Position numbers and translations under genes: made by a program. Source: PNON01 sp963757065 (GTDB lineage Bacteria; Chloroflexota; Anaerolineae; Anaerolineales; Anaerolineaceae). Taken from it: DNA of 64,000 bases. Positions 46,529-56,280 of the stretch are shown piece by piece. The stretch's first letter is position 1, and the number at the start of each line of letters is the position of its first letter. The notes beneath the pieces are model-generated. The model had not been told where the DNA came from. It ran no database searches and was given only the letters and a program-made list of their open reading frames with translations. The DNA is taken from positions 868,001 through 932,000 of the forward strand of contig CAVWQC010000007.1 in NCBI GenBank assembly GCA_963757065.1, in the 5' to 3' direction.

Positions 46529-47815
46529 ATGACGATCAACAAAGTAACATCACAGGATACAACGAAGAATCCAGGTTGGATTGTAACAACAGCAGGAACG
46601 GCTGCATTACTGGCACTCGGTGTTTTATATGCCTGGAGTGTTTTCAAGGCAAATATCCCCGCTGAATGGGGATGGGCAGATTCCCAAAAATCACTGCCAT
46701 ATTCAGTAGCATGTGTGGTCTTTTCAATTATGACCATGGTTGGTGCAAGATTATTGGGTAAGTATGGGCCAAGAGTGGTTGTGACCATTGGTGGAATCCT
46801 GGCCGGAGTTGGTGTCATCCTTTCCAGTTTATCCACATCCCCGTGGATATTTACATTCACCTTCGGGGTTCTGCTGGGTTCTGGTATTGGTTTTGTGTAC
46901 GCTTCTGCCAGCCCGGCAGCTTTGAGATGGTTTCCTGCTTCAAAAACTGGTCTGATCTCAGGTATTGTAGTAGCTGGTTTTGGAATGGGCAGTGCATGGG
47001 TGGCACCTCTTGCGCGAACACTGATCAAATCCATCGGTTTGCAGACCACCATGCTGTATATGGGTATTGGGATGCTGATCGTTGTTGTAGCTTTTGCACA
47101 ATTACTCAAATTTCCACCGGCTGGCTATATTCCCGCCGGAAGCACTCCTGCAAAATCTGCAGCTTCAAATAAAACAGATTTCAGCACAGGTGAAACGGCC
47201 CGCACATGGCAGTTCTACCTGATTTGGATCGCCTTCGCGTTTGGGTCAGGAGCTGGTTTGATGGTTATCGGTAACCTGGCTTCCATTGTTAAGGACCAGG
47301 TTGGCTTACCAGCCATCAGTGCCATAGCTGTTTCTGCATTGGCAATTGGAAACGGTGGCGGTCGAGTCCTTTATGGAATGTTATCCGATAAATTTGGCCG
47401 AAAAGTAATGCTGACGACAGCATTTATTATCCAGGCACTGCTTGTTTTCGTGATGTCCATTACTGTCCAGGGTTCATCACTGGCGAATGTACCGGTTTTG
47501 ATCGTCCTTGTCGTACTCGTCGGAGCTAACTATGGAGCAAACCTGGCGGTTTTCCCCGCTATAACCAAAGATTACTTTGGTCCGAAGAATTTTGCCATGA
47601 ATTACGGCATCGTTTATACTGCCTGGGGCTTGGGTGGATTTATGTTATCCCAACTGGCAAGCGCCATAAAAGACGCAACCGGCAGTTTCACGAATGCTTA
47701 CTATTTATCTTCCGTGATGCTAATTGTGGCAGCAATATTAATGGTAATTCTAAAGACTCCTCAACCTGAGGTTGAGGTTAAGCTAACACCAACTATTGAA
47801 TTGGCTGCTGATTAA
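46529..47815 (+). CDS. MFS transporter, OFA (oxalate/formate antiporter) family
   Basis: 428 residues, twelve predicted helices. GVLYAWSVFKANIPAEWGW near the N-terminus, KYGPRVVVTIGG in the loop 2-3 position and the matching DKFGRKVMLTTAF in the second half are typical of the OFA group, which exchanges small carboxylates. Single gene with its own promoter and operator pair, convergent to the sugar/AOR operon and sharing a terminator region with it. It could export the carboxylate that the AOR pathway would make; this is inference. Confidence 0.9.
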   Translation: MTINKVTSQDTTKNPGWIVTTAGTAALLALGVLYAWSVFKANIPAEWGWADSQKSLPYSVACVVFSIMTMVGARLLGKYGPRVVVTIGGILAGVGVILSSLSTSPWIFTFTFGVLLGSGIGFVYASASPAALRWFPASKTGLISGIVVAGFGMGSAWVAPLARTLIKSIGLQTTMLYMGIGMLIVVVAFAQLLKFPPAGYIPAGSTPAKSAASNKTDFSTGETARTWQFYLIWIAFAFGSGAGLMVIGNLASIVKDQVGLPAISAIAVSALAIGNGGGRVLYGMLSDKFGRKVMLTTAFIIQALLVFVMSITVQGSSLANVPVLIVLVVLVGANYGANLAVFPAITKDYFGPKNFAMNYGIVYTAWGLGGFMLSQLASAIKDATGSFTNAYYLSSVMLIVAAILMVILKTPQPEVEVKLTPTIELAAD

Positions 47816-47835
47816 TCAGCATATCAAGGAATGAA

Positions 47836-47871
47836 AAAGCTGTCCCGAATTACCGGGACAGCTTTATTTTT
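47836..47871. terminator. Bidirectional terminator between the MFS gene and the sugar/AOR operon
   Basis: Perfect 12-bp stem AAAGCTGTCCCG/CGGGACAGCTTT with a 6-base loop, followed by ATTTTTT and preceded by AAAA. Confidence 0.92.
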
Positions 47872-47882
47872 TAACAAATTTA

Positions 47883-48968
47883 TTATTTTACATCCGGGTT
47901 TGGAAGCATATATTCGCGGATCAAGGCGACAAAATCATGCCATGATTGAATGAAACCGCGAAGGGTGCGTACTGTGGCACCGTATGAATCAAAATCTACT
48001 GGTTTCATACCATCCACATCGTATGCTTTACGGAAATCCGGGATTTTGGTGTAAAGATCATTGAGGATCTTGGCATCGACCGGAATATCCATGCGGGGAG
48101 TAACTTTGAGATCTGCATCATTAAATTTCTTCTGCCATTCGTACGGAATGGTCAAGGTGATATCTCCACCAACAAATTCGGTCCAATGGTAGAAATTGCG
48201 ATAAGCTGCTGGCAATAAGCGGGTCCGATACCCTCGTTCCTTGAATACTTTATAAGCATTTTTAATACAGGCAACACCACACCACTCCAGGTATTCCGGA
48301 TTGATATCAATTGAATCGCGCTTTGCGACTACCTTGATCCAATCGTCAATTCGTCCGACCATTAATGTTGCCACCGGGGACATCTTACTGGCATCTTTCC
48401 CTTCGGCCTCTCGTCGTTTTAGCCCACGTTCAATGCCTTCCCCGACAGCGATGACCTGGGGTACCGTGAAACTGACTGTAACGTTCAGGTTGGCACCCTG
48501 GTAGGTGGCCTCTTCGATCATGTCAATACCTGCTTTGGTCGCAGGTACTTTTATCTGCATATTCGTCGCCAGGCTGTTGAAATACAAGGTCTGCTCAAGC
48601 ATTGCTTTGGAATTTCTATAAGCTGCCGGGTTTGTTTGAATGGATAAACGGCCGCGCTTTCCGCCTTCCCGTTCGAATACCGGGAGAAGCAGCTTTGATC
48701 CATGCACCGTTACGTCTTCGAAGACCTTCCAGGCGATCTCAATTTCTGACCAGGTCGGGTTTTCCAGGATGGTTTTCTTGATATGGTCTTCCCAGAGATA
48801 CAGCTCTTTCTTCAACACTCCCAGAACAATCGTCGGGTTGCTGGTTGCCCCAGTCGCACCGCGCTCAATGGCATAGGTCAACTCTTCCACCGAACACGAA
48901 TCATTCCAGTATTGGGTTGGAGTGGTCATTACCATTTCATGTAAATTACCTAAATACTTTGAATTCAT
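47883..48968 (-). CDS. Transaldolase family protein
   Basis: 361 residues. Class I aldolase-type barrel of the transaldolase family: GATGATSNPTIV near residue 38, and the Schiff-base lysine in MQIKVPATKAGI (Lys140). The length is close to that of the larger transaldolases rather than the 220-residue fructose-6-phosphate aldolases. It moves a dihydroxyacetone unit from a ketose to an aldehyde acceptor such as glyceraldehyde 3-phosphate. As last gene of an operon with an importer, an isomerase and an aldehyde oxidoreductase, it may act on an unusual ketose rather than in the pentose phosphate route. Confidence 0.88.
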   Translation of the reverse strand: MNSKYLGNLHEMVMTTPTQYWNDSCSVEELTYAIERGATGATSNPTIVLGVLKKELYLWEDHIKKTILENPTWSEIEIAWKVFEDVTVHGSKLLLPVFEREGGKRGRLSIQTNPAAYRNSKAMLEQTLYFNSLATNMQIKVPATKAGIDMIEEATYQGANLNVTVSFTVPQVIAVGEGIERGLKRREAEGKDASKMSPVATLMVGRIDDWIKVVAKRDSIDINPEYLEWCGVACIKNAYKVFKERGYRTRLLPAAYRNFYHWTEFVGGDITLTIPYEWQKKFNDADLKVTPRMDIPVDAKILNDLYTKIPDFRKAYDVDGMKPVDFDSYGATVRTLRGFIQSWHDFVALIREYMLPNPDVK

Positions 48969-49001
48969 AATTCATTGCTCCTTTGAATTTGATTTCCAAG
49001 A

Positions 49002-49250
49002 TCATCCGCCACCCATGGGTGTGACAAGGATGATCTGTGCATTATTACTTATTTCGGCTTCCAGGCTGCAAGGTTCGCCATTCATGCTGGCAGCGTTAGC
49101 TTCGTACTTTCCTGCTCCTAATTGATCCAATAGATCGCAAATCCTATATCCTGTTGGCACCTCACCAATCCATAATCCTGGTGTGCTTGGCTGCGATAAT
49201 CTGCGCAAAGTTCCGTATAATTTTACACTTACTTTCACTTCAAATACCAT
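49002..49250 (-). CDS. MoaD/ThiS family sulfur-carrier protein
   Basis: 82 residues, beta-grasp ubiquitin-like, ending in TPMGGG, so a C-terminal Gly-Gly is available for thiocarboxylation. It lies 12 bases after the AOR gene. A dedicated MoaD supplying dithiolene sulfur for the tungsten- or molybdopterin of the AOR is the simplest reading. Confidence 0.85.
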   Translation of the reverse strand: MVFEVKVSVKLYGTLRRLSQPSTPGLWIGEVPTGYRICDLLDQLGAGKYEANAASMNGEPCSLEAEISNNAQIILVTPMGGG

Positions 49251-49262
49251 ACCTTATCAACA

Positions 49263-51212
49263 CTATTCTTCCAGTGTAAGTTTGGACTTGAGTAAATTAT
49301 AAACCCAACCGATACCCAATTCTTCAAGCTTTGCCTCGGTCGGGACGCCATTCTGATCCCATCCCATCATTCCGTAATATAGTTTTAATGCCTTCATAAA
49401 AGCAGGTTTATCAATTTTATGTCCTTTTAGCGCACCAGCCCGAAGCGGTTCAAACATTCGGTCGGGCAAATTATCATCATCGGCGGTAAATCCGCGGAGG
49501 ATATTATAGGCCCGCGCCATGGTTACACCACGTTCGCCTGCTTTGAGTACCTCAAATAAACTGGTCTTCCAACCTGTGATCCATGATACGATAGATGTCA
49601 ACTGGTTCAAACTCAATGCACGAAACTCAGGAACCGCAGTAAATATACACCAATCCAATACATCGTGAACCCCCCAGATATATTGTAAATAGGTGAATAA
49701 TCGAACTTTTTGACCACCCAGGTCTTCTGTTGGAACTGGATCCAGAAATCCGGTATAGCTCAGGTCAGTCAGATCCACCCAGTTATGTTCCAGAGTGGGA
49801 TCGCCTGGATTATTAAACCAGGGATCATGCGCAGCCTGAAGGTGATCAGCGCCAGTAGGTGAAACAGCATAACCCAGACCTACGCCCCATTTACCGCGGG
49901 GTTCATGATTTGCGAATTCCTGACCCTTCACCTGAATGGAATACTTTTCAGTTCCTCGACCGATCAATCTGGCTGCACCACGCGATCCTTCAGCGAGTAC
50001 GTTCCCAAATCCCTTCCGCTGGGCGATCATTTCGATCAAGTTCAGATTCGTTTCAGCGTCATCCCATTTCAACGTGATCCCGGAGGTGTCATCCGATGTA
50101 ATTAATCCACGTTCAAAACATTCCACTGCCCAGGATAAAGTTACACCAGTCGAGATTGTATCCAGTCCCAAGGCGTTGCAGCGTTGGTTACAGCAAGCGA
50201 CCTCAGTGATATCCCCCACCCCCAAATTCGAGCCTAATAGACCAATACTTTCATATTCTGGTCCGCCATATTCCCGAGTGACCTTAAAGACACCTTTCTC
50301 TCCTTCCACGGAACGCTTGCAGGAAACAGCACAGGCAAAACAAGTTTCTGTTTTACCGTTGAGTTCGCGTTTCATGGTTTCACCACTTATTCCCTCTGCC
50401 CTATCAAAAGACCCATCCTGGAAGTTGTATGTGGGAAGCATTCCACCAACACTTACCGGAACAATTCCCTTCGAAGTGCCCAGTTCATGATGAAGAGTGA
50501 TTGCGGGAGATACTTTTGTACTTCGGGCGAACCAGGTTGCGGTCTGGCCAAGATCTTCCGGGCTGGCAGTGCGCAACTTCCGATTCGATCCATGTACGAC
50601 TATCGCCCGCAAATTCTTGCTGCCCATGACAGCTCCGAGCCCTCCGCGACCATGAAAATGGCGGCAGTCTGCGGTTAAATTTGCATATTTGACCAGATTT
50701 TCTCCGGCTGGTCCGCATTGCATGATCCTTGCTTTATCGCCATGGAGTGATTTTAATATGGACTGGACTTCAGCAGTTTCCTTTCCATGTAGTTGACTGG
50801 CTGATATTATTTCCACTTGATCATCGATAATGTTGATATAAACCTGGTCTGGGGATCTGCCTTCAATGATTATTCCATCCCATCCGGCAAACTTTAATTC
50901 CGGACCCCACCAACCACCACATTGAGAATCTGCCAGACCGCCCGTTAATGGAGAAATTGCTGATGCTGTATGCCTTGCCTGTCCAGAAATTGGAGCTCCA
51001 GTAACGACAGAAGTCATAAACAATAATTTATTTTCGGGGCTCAATGGGGAAGTTTCAGGTGGTACTTCGGTAAGTAAAAAGTGTAAAGCCAGGTTTCGCC
51101 CACCCATGTAAACACGGTAAAGTTTCGGATCCAACTGGACGACTTCAGTTTGTCCATTCGTAAGATTGATGCGAAGTATTCTATTCCAGAATCCGTTGAA
51201 TTCCTGCAGCAT
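49263..51212 (-). CDS. Aldehyde ferredoxin oxidoreductase (AOR) family protein
   Basis: 649 residues, intact. The N-terminal domain has MGGRNLALHFLL and ARHTASAISPLTGG; GGLGAVMGSKNLRAIVV follows. The Fe4S4 ligands are visible as C-x2-C-x3-C in TCFACAVSCKR, with a fourth Cys further on. These enzymes carry a tungsten (or molybdenum) bis-pterin and oxidise aldehydes to acids, reducing ferredoxin. GGAGG lies before the ATG and the isomerase stop is 15 bases upstream. In this operon its substrate would be an aldehyde from sugar breakdown. Confidence 0.93.
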   Translation of the reverse strand: MLQEFNGFWNRILRINLTNGQTEVVQLDPKLYRVYMGGRNLALHFLLTEVPPETSPLSPENKLLFMTSVVTGAPISGQARHTASAISPLTGGLADSQCGGWWGPELKFAGWDGIIIEGRSPDQVYINIIDDQVEIISASQLHGKETAEVQSILKSLHGDKARIMQCGPAGENLVKYANLTADCRHFHGRGGLGAVMGSKNLRAIVVHGSNRKLRTASPEDLGQTATWFARSTKVSPAITLHHELGTSKGIVPVSVGGMLPTYNFQDGSFDRAEGISGETMKRELNGKTETCFACAVSCKRSVEGEKGVFKVTREYGGPEYESIGLLGSNLGVGDITEVACCNQRCNALGLDTISTGVTLSWAVECFERGLITSDDTSGITLKWDDAETNLNLIEMIAQRKGFGNVLAEGSRGAARLIGRGTEKYSIQVKGQEFANHEPRGKWGVGLGYAVSPTGADHLQAAHDPWFNNPGDPTLEHNWVDLTDLSYTGFLDPVPTEDLGGQKVRLFTYLQYIWGVHDVLDWCIFTAVPEFRALSLNQLTSIVSWITGWKTSLFEVLKAGERGVTMARAYNILRGFTADDDNLPDRMFEPLRAGALKGHKIDKPAFMKALKLYYGMMGWDQNGVPTEAKLEELGIGWVYNLLKSKLTLEE

Positions 51213-51227
51213 GGCAATTCCTCCAGG

Positions 51228-52608
51228 TTAATTCCAAATACGCCAATCAATACCAATTAATTTACAAAAGATAATGAGCTCTTCGGTAAAATCACCTTGA
51301 ACCATGTGAATGTGATTAGAACCGTAAACTTCTGCAAAATCAATTCCTGCATTGTTCTGACGAATGCCTGCGGGAAGGATGCAGTAGTTTTCGCCAGGTC
51401 TGAACGTTTTCTATCTTTCTACATCACCCAGAATGATCGCCATCCAGTAGACACCATTTTTTCTGCATAACCTGGCAAGGGTGACCTTTCCGGGGGCAAC
51501 CACACCCGGATAAGCACCACCGCCGCCTTTTCCGAAGACATGCTGGGTAGCTTCCACTTGTTTTAACCCTATCGGGTCAGCATCAGTTGCAAAGAATTCA
51601 CAAGCGATCGCACCACAATTTGCCAGGGTCCAGGTTTTTTCTTTTTCATCGAACCAGCGAACATCAACCAGGGAGGCCGATTTACCTTCGGAAAGTAAAT
51701 GTAATATCTGCATGGTGAGGGCGCCATCAGCATCCGATTCACAGGCATGAATAATGGCTTCTTTTTTTCCGTTACTGTCAAACCGGTTGTTCATTAACAT
51801 GTGAGCTATACACTGAGTAGACATATCCGTCACTAAGTTCAGGTTGGCATTTTACTCCGACGAAATCCAGATTATTTTTATCGACCAGGATCTTTGTAGC
51901 AAGGTAGCTTCGAATCTGTTTTTCAAAGGTCGAAGCGGTGAACACTCCACTGAAAGTCACTTTTCCGAGGTTTTCGGTAAGCCATTTATTTTCATGCTCA
52001 ACAAGTTCAAGGGGTATGTTTTCAGCTTCAGAGATGATGTCATGCTGATCTAAAATTTCAATGTCAACACCGAAGAGTTTTTGCCATTGGGCAGGATCAA
52101 CATTTGCAGTGAAAATTCCCAGACTTTTACCACCGAATAGGCCTAATGTCTGCCCCTTAAGAGAATGGATCGTTCCGCATGCTCGAATAAAAGAATGGAT
52201 CATTTTTAAGGATTTTTCGGAAGAGTGTTCAAATACACGAAAATGCTGACATCCTACCTGGTCCAAAGCGCCACCGGCGCCCAATATTCCAACCAGGCTG
52301 GAAGTGTCCGGGCGGTTATTTCCTAATAATAATACTGGCACCGGAATATGGTTATGGAGTTTGATCGAGAATATAGGGTCTGCCCAAATCGGAACATGAA
52401 TAATGAGGGACTGCGCGCCAAAAATATTCGCTTTTTCTGCAAAGGATTCGATATCATTGATGGAATTCAATACATCAGATTCGATGACCTTATATTCTTT
52501 ACCCAACCATTGCAGAGATTGGATTTCTTCTTTTACAGCCGGTTCGCGTTTAGAGAAAATAGCTAACCTGCTGTCTGTAACATGAGCTAAAGCAACTTTA
52601 ATTGACAA
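51228..52608 (-). CDS. L-fucose/L-arabinose isomerase-like protein (COG2407 type), frame change and in-frame stop
   Basis: About 459 codons after joining. The first frame (from MSIKVALAHVTDSRL) has the N-terminal domains with SLGIFTANVDPAQWQ and FVGVKCQPELSDGYV. One extra base near 51780-51800 leads to STQCIAHMLMNN, ESDADGALTMQILHLL and GAYPGVVAPGKVTLARL. A TAG at 51411-51413 interrupts the same frame, which goes on with TFRPGENYCILPAGI and GSNHIHMVQGDF to the true end. GSNH near the end matches the usual C-terminal motif of the family. It would convert an aldose to a ketose; the sugar is unknown. Confidence 0.8.
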
Positions 52609-52628
52609 TCTTGCACCTTCTTGTATAT

Positions 52629-53609
52629 TTATTTTCGACGTGTATTCAAGTACACTGCGAGTAAAATCACAATTCCCTTGATCACCGGCTGCATCGTTGG
52701 GGGGACACCCAGTAAATTCATAATATTATTTAAGACACTCAAGATCACTACACCAAAGAATGTTCCCAGAATGGTCCCCATACCACCCGAAAGGCTTGCC
52801 CCACCAATGGATGCTGCAGCAATCGAATCTAATGCGATCCAGGTTCCCGCCTGTGGGTCTCCCAATCCAACCCGGGAGGCAAATAAAATTCCAGCAACTC
52901 CAGCCAAAACTGCGCATAGTGCATAAGCTGAAATCTTTACAATCCAAACCGGAATTCCTGATAGGTAAGCTGTTTTTTCATTCCCACCGACCGGGAAAAT
53001 GAAATGCCCGTTGCTGCTGCGTAAATAGATGGCAATAATTATCAGGAATGCAAGACAGATGAAAAGTGGCTGGGGAATACCCAGGAATGGGGTCTTGTAA
53101 AAAGCTGTAAAATCGGTGGGTAATTCGGAGCCCAATAAACTGGTGTAAACAGTACCGCCCCGACTCCCTGCTGCATCACTTAATAATTTCGCCACCGAAT
53201 ATCCGATTTGCATTGTGGCCATGGTGACAACAAATGCCGGCAGACGAATAAACGTAACAAGGACGCCATTTACCAAACCGAAAAGAAGGGATCCACCCAG
53301 GGCTATTGCAAATGCACCAGCCAATCCATAATCCTGAAAGAGGACTACAAGAACACTGGAAACAGCCATGACTGCGCCTACACTCAAATCGATTCCAGCG
53401 ACTGCAATCACCAGCAATTGCCCAATGGTGACAATGATCAAACCTGAATTTTGCAGGATGAGGTTAACAAAATTACGCGGCTGAAGGAAAATCCCCTTGG
53501 AAAATATCGATGCGAAAATTACCAATCCTATTAGTATGAACAGGATCTTTATGACGGATTTAGTATCATAGCTACGCGATGCGAAGAAGCGATTTATAGT
53601 AGTCATCAT
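52629..53609 (-). CDS. Ribose/galactose-type ABC transporter permease (RbsC/MglC family)
   Basis: 326 residues with about eight to ten helices. GIDLSVGAVMAVSSVLV and the GGASLSGGMGTILGTFFGV loop are typical of the RbsC group. Its ATG overlaps the stop of the second permease gene. Two non-identical permeases suggest a heterodimeric channel. Confidence 0.93.
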   Translation of the reverse strand: MMTTINRFFASRSYDTKSVIKILFILIGLVIFASIFSKGIFLQPRNFVNLILQNSGLIIVTIGQLLVIAVAGIDLSVGAVMAVSSVLVVLFQDYGLAGAFAIALGGSLLFGLVNGVLVTFIRLPAFVVTMATMQIGYSVAKLLSDAAGSRGGTVYTSLLGSELPTDFTAFYKTPFLGIPQPLFICLAFLIIIAIYLRSSNGHFIFPVGGNEKTAYLSGIPVWIVKISAYALCAVLAGVAGILFASRVGLGDPQAGTWIALDSIAAASIGGASLSGGMGTILGTFFGVVILSVLNNIMNLLGVPPTMQPVIKGIVILLAVYLNTRRK

Positions 53610-54575
53610 TAAGCCTCACCTTTATTTCTGCGCAAGCGTTGAATTTGGCTGAGGGCTACTGCCAGCAAGATAAGAACTCCTTTGATCGTACCCTGCCAGT
53701 AAGGTGATATTCCAACCAGGTTTAAGACACTGTTGATCATTCCAAAAAGCAAAATGCCGATCAATGTTCCGCCCACAGTGCCCACACCACCGAAAAGGTT
53801 ACCGCCACCTACGATCACCGCAGCGATACTTTCCATCTCATATCCATTTGCACCGATGGGTGAACCTGAATTCAGCCTGGCTGTCCACATTACTGCACCA
53901 ATACTCGTTAGAAATGCTGAAGCAGCATAAACAAGCAATTTTATCTTCTTCACATCGATACCCGATAACCTGGAACTCTCTTCACTGCTTCCTATGGCAT
54001 AAATATAACGCCCTGATTTTCTGTACTTTAGGAAGAAAGCCAATAGAAGCGAAATTACTACCAACAAAATCGCAGATACTGGTATTCCGAGAATAGCGCT
54101 CCTGCCGAAATTATTGAAGCTTTCGACTCTCTATTGAAATGGGTTTTGCATTAGAAAGAACCAGCCCCAAACCGCGGGCGATACCCAGCATACCCAGAGT
54201 AACCACGAAAGGGGGAATTCTGGTTCGCGACACCATCCATCCGTTGACTAATCCCAGCGCGGTCGCAGCCAACAACCCACCGGTCACTGCGATGCCAATC
54301 CCAAATTTTTGCATCAATAAGGCGACGACAATGGATGTAAATGCGACCAGGGAACCCTGCGAAAGGTCAATACCTGCAGTAAGGATTACCAGGAGTTGAC
54401 CAAGCGCGAGAAAACCAATGATCGCATACTGGTAAAAGATCCCCGAAAAGTTTTGCATGGTCAAGAAATTCTTGACATAAATGCTTCCAATTAAAAATAG
54501 GAAGATCATCGCTACAAGTGCACTGTTGTTGGCGATCCAGGGAATTATTTTGGAAGATAGCCTTGTAGGTTTCAT
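53609..54575 (-). CDS. Second RbsC-type ABC transporter permease, one frame change
   Basis: About 321 residues after joining. The first frame holds AGIDLSQGSLVAFTSIVVA and FVVTLGMLGIARGLGLVLS. The second resumes with FNNFGRSAILGIPVSA and has GGGNLFGGVGTVGGTLIG. One extra base near 54105-54120 explains the break. The start overlaps the ATPase stop by 4 bases. Confidence 0.9.
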
Positions 54576-56078
54576 TGATCACCGCCATCCAGTTGTAAGG
54601 CTAATTTAAGAACTTTCTCTTCAGTGGCTTCTTCTGCTGTCAGTTCACCAACCATTTTTCCTTTGGACATAACCAGGATTCGGTCTGCCTGGGTTAGTAT
54701 CTCAGGTAGATCGGATGAGATCATCAGGATGGCTTTTCCATCCAATTTCATATCATTCATCAACTTATAGATCTCCAACCGGGCACCTACATCAACACCA
54801 CGAGTAGGTTCATCCAGGATCAATACATCACATTGTGCAGCTAGGAGTTTGGAGAGAACCACTTTTTGTTGGTTACCACCACTCATGTACATTACCTGGA
54901 TGTTGGGATTATTGGGCTTGATATTTAATGCCTGGATTAATCCATTTGCTTTCTTGTTTATATTCTTCCAGGGAACAAAACCGAATTTGGATGATTTTTG
55001 CACCAGGCTATAAGCGATATTCTCACTCATTGACCTGCCTAATACCAGACCTTCTTCTTTTCTACTTTCTGGCAGCATTCCAATTCCAATTGCCATCGCG
55101 CTAGTTGGTGTAAGATTCTTAACTGGTTGGCCTTTTAGTTCAATTGTTCCTTTTTGTTTCGGATCAGCTCCCAGGATTAATCGTGCCATTTCGGTTCTTC
55201 CGGCTCCAACCAATCCGGCTATTCCCAGAACTTCTCCACGGTGAAGTTTGAAAGAAACATCTTTTACTTCGTCTGACGAAAGATTATCTACAGATAAAAC
55301 TGTTTCACCGATCTTTTCGTTTTTATTCCTGAGAGAAAAATCAATTTCCCTGCCAACCATGGCTTTCACTAACGAATTTTTATCAAAGTCTGATACCAGA
55401 CCGGACTTTGACAAGATGGCCGTCCCTAAGAATTGTGACCTTGTCACCAATTTCAAATATTTCTTCCAGATGATGGGAGATATAAACAATCGCGATTCCC
55501 TGCGATTTCAATTTCTGAATAATTTTGAATAGAAGTTGTATTTCGGAACCTGTAAAAACAGCTGTAGGTTCATCCAGAATGAGAACTTTACTTTTTAACG
55601 ATAAAGCTTTTGCTATCGCAACCATTTGCTGTTGCGCAACTTTCAAAGTTTGAACTGGAACCGTGGTATCCAGGTCTGCTCCCATATCCTTTAAGATATC
55701 GGCAGCATTTTTGGTAAGGGTGGTCCAGTCGATATTTCCGTTTTTCTGTAATGGTTCATTACCTAAATTTATATTCTCAGCCGCATTCAACACAGGTATC
55801 AGGTCGATTTCCTGATAGATCGTATTAATCCCATTCTCCCTGGCCCAACGAGGAGTGAGGTGTTTCAACGTTTGACCTGAAAAAGTGATGACTCCACTAT
55901 CAGGTTGATAAGCACCAGACATGATCTTGATCAAAGTCGATTTCCCGGCACCATTTTCACCCACGATGCAATGTACTTCTCCACAGAAGAGATCGAGTTC
56001 CATTTCATGGAGAACGGTGATCCCGGAAAATGATTTTGTTACCTGTCTTAGAGATAGGATTGGAGGTTGGTCAGTCAA
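54572..56078 (-). CDS. Sugar ABC transporter ATP-binding protein with two ATPase domains (RbsA/MglA type), one frame change
   Basis: About 501 residues after joining, the RbsA length. First domain: Walker A GENGAGKST, Q-loop TIYQEIDL, Walker B VLILDEPTAVF. Second domain: GLVGAGRTEMARLILGAD, signature MSGGNQQKVVLSKLL and VLILDEPTRGVDVG. One extra base near 55395-55480, around the linker, splits the frame. It powers the two RbsC-type permeases encoded after it. Confidence 0.91.
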
Positions 56079-56144
56079 TCTAAACTCCTAACATTGAATA
56101 AAAAGGAAGGGAAAAGAGAGTGCTATAATTATTTTGACCTTCCT

Positions 56145-56211
56145 GGTGGTTCGTGGGGCAGCTGAGCCTTTGCGTAGACCGGTGAAGGTCTTTTGTTTTC
56201 CACGAACCATC
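56145..56211 (-). ncRNA. Structured intercistronic RNA between binding-protein and ATPase genes
   Basis: Outer stem TGGTTCGTGG (56147-56156) with CCACGAACCA (56200-56209), plus two more possible pairs, encloses a hairpin AGACC/GGTCT (56176-56191) and a short GGC/GCC hairpin (56157-56168). Together they make a possible three-way junction in the mRNA of the minus-strand operon. It could protect the binding-protein message, attenuate the downstream genes or sense a ligand. No known riboswitch class was recognised. Confidence 0.5.
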
Positions 56212-56280
56212 TCAGGAGTTTGTCACATTTTTTCTATAGCTGCAATCAGATCCCTTCCTAAAGAACCGATTTATTAATGT

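Noticed and set aside
47883..48968. Transaldolase as a routine pentose-phosphate gene placed by chance
   Set aside because: It is on the same strand with short spacing to the MoaD/AOR/isomerase genes and ends the operon at a shared terminator, though the catalytic role remains unproven.
54572..56078. Two separate single-domain ATPases instead of one RbsA-like protein
   Set aside because: The two frames overlap, join at the linker, and give the normal RbsA length after removing one base.
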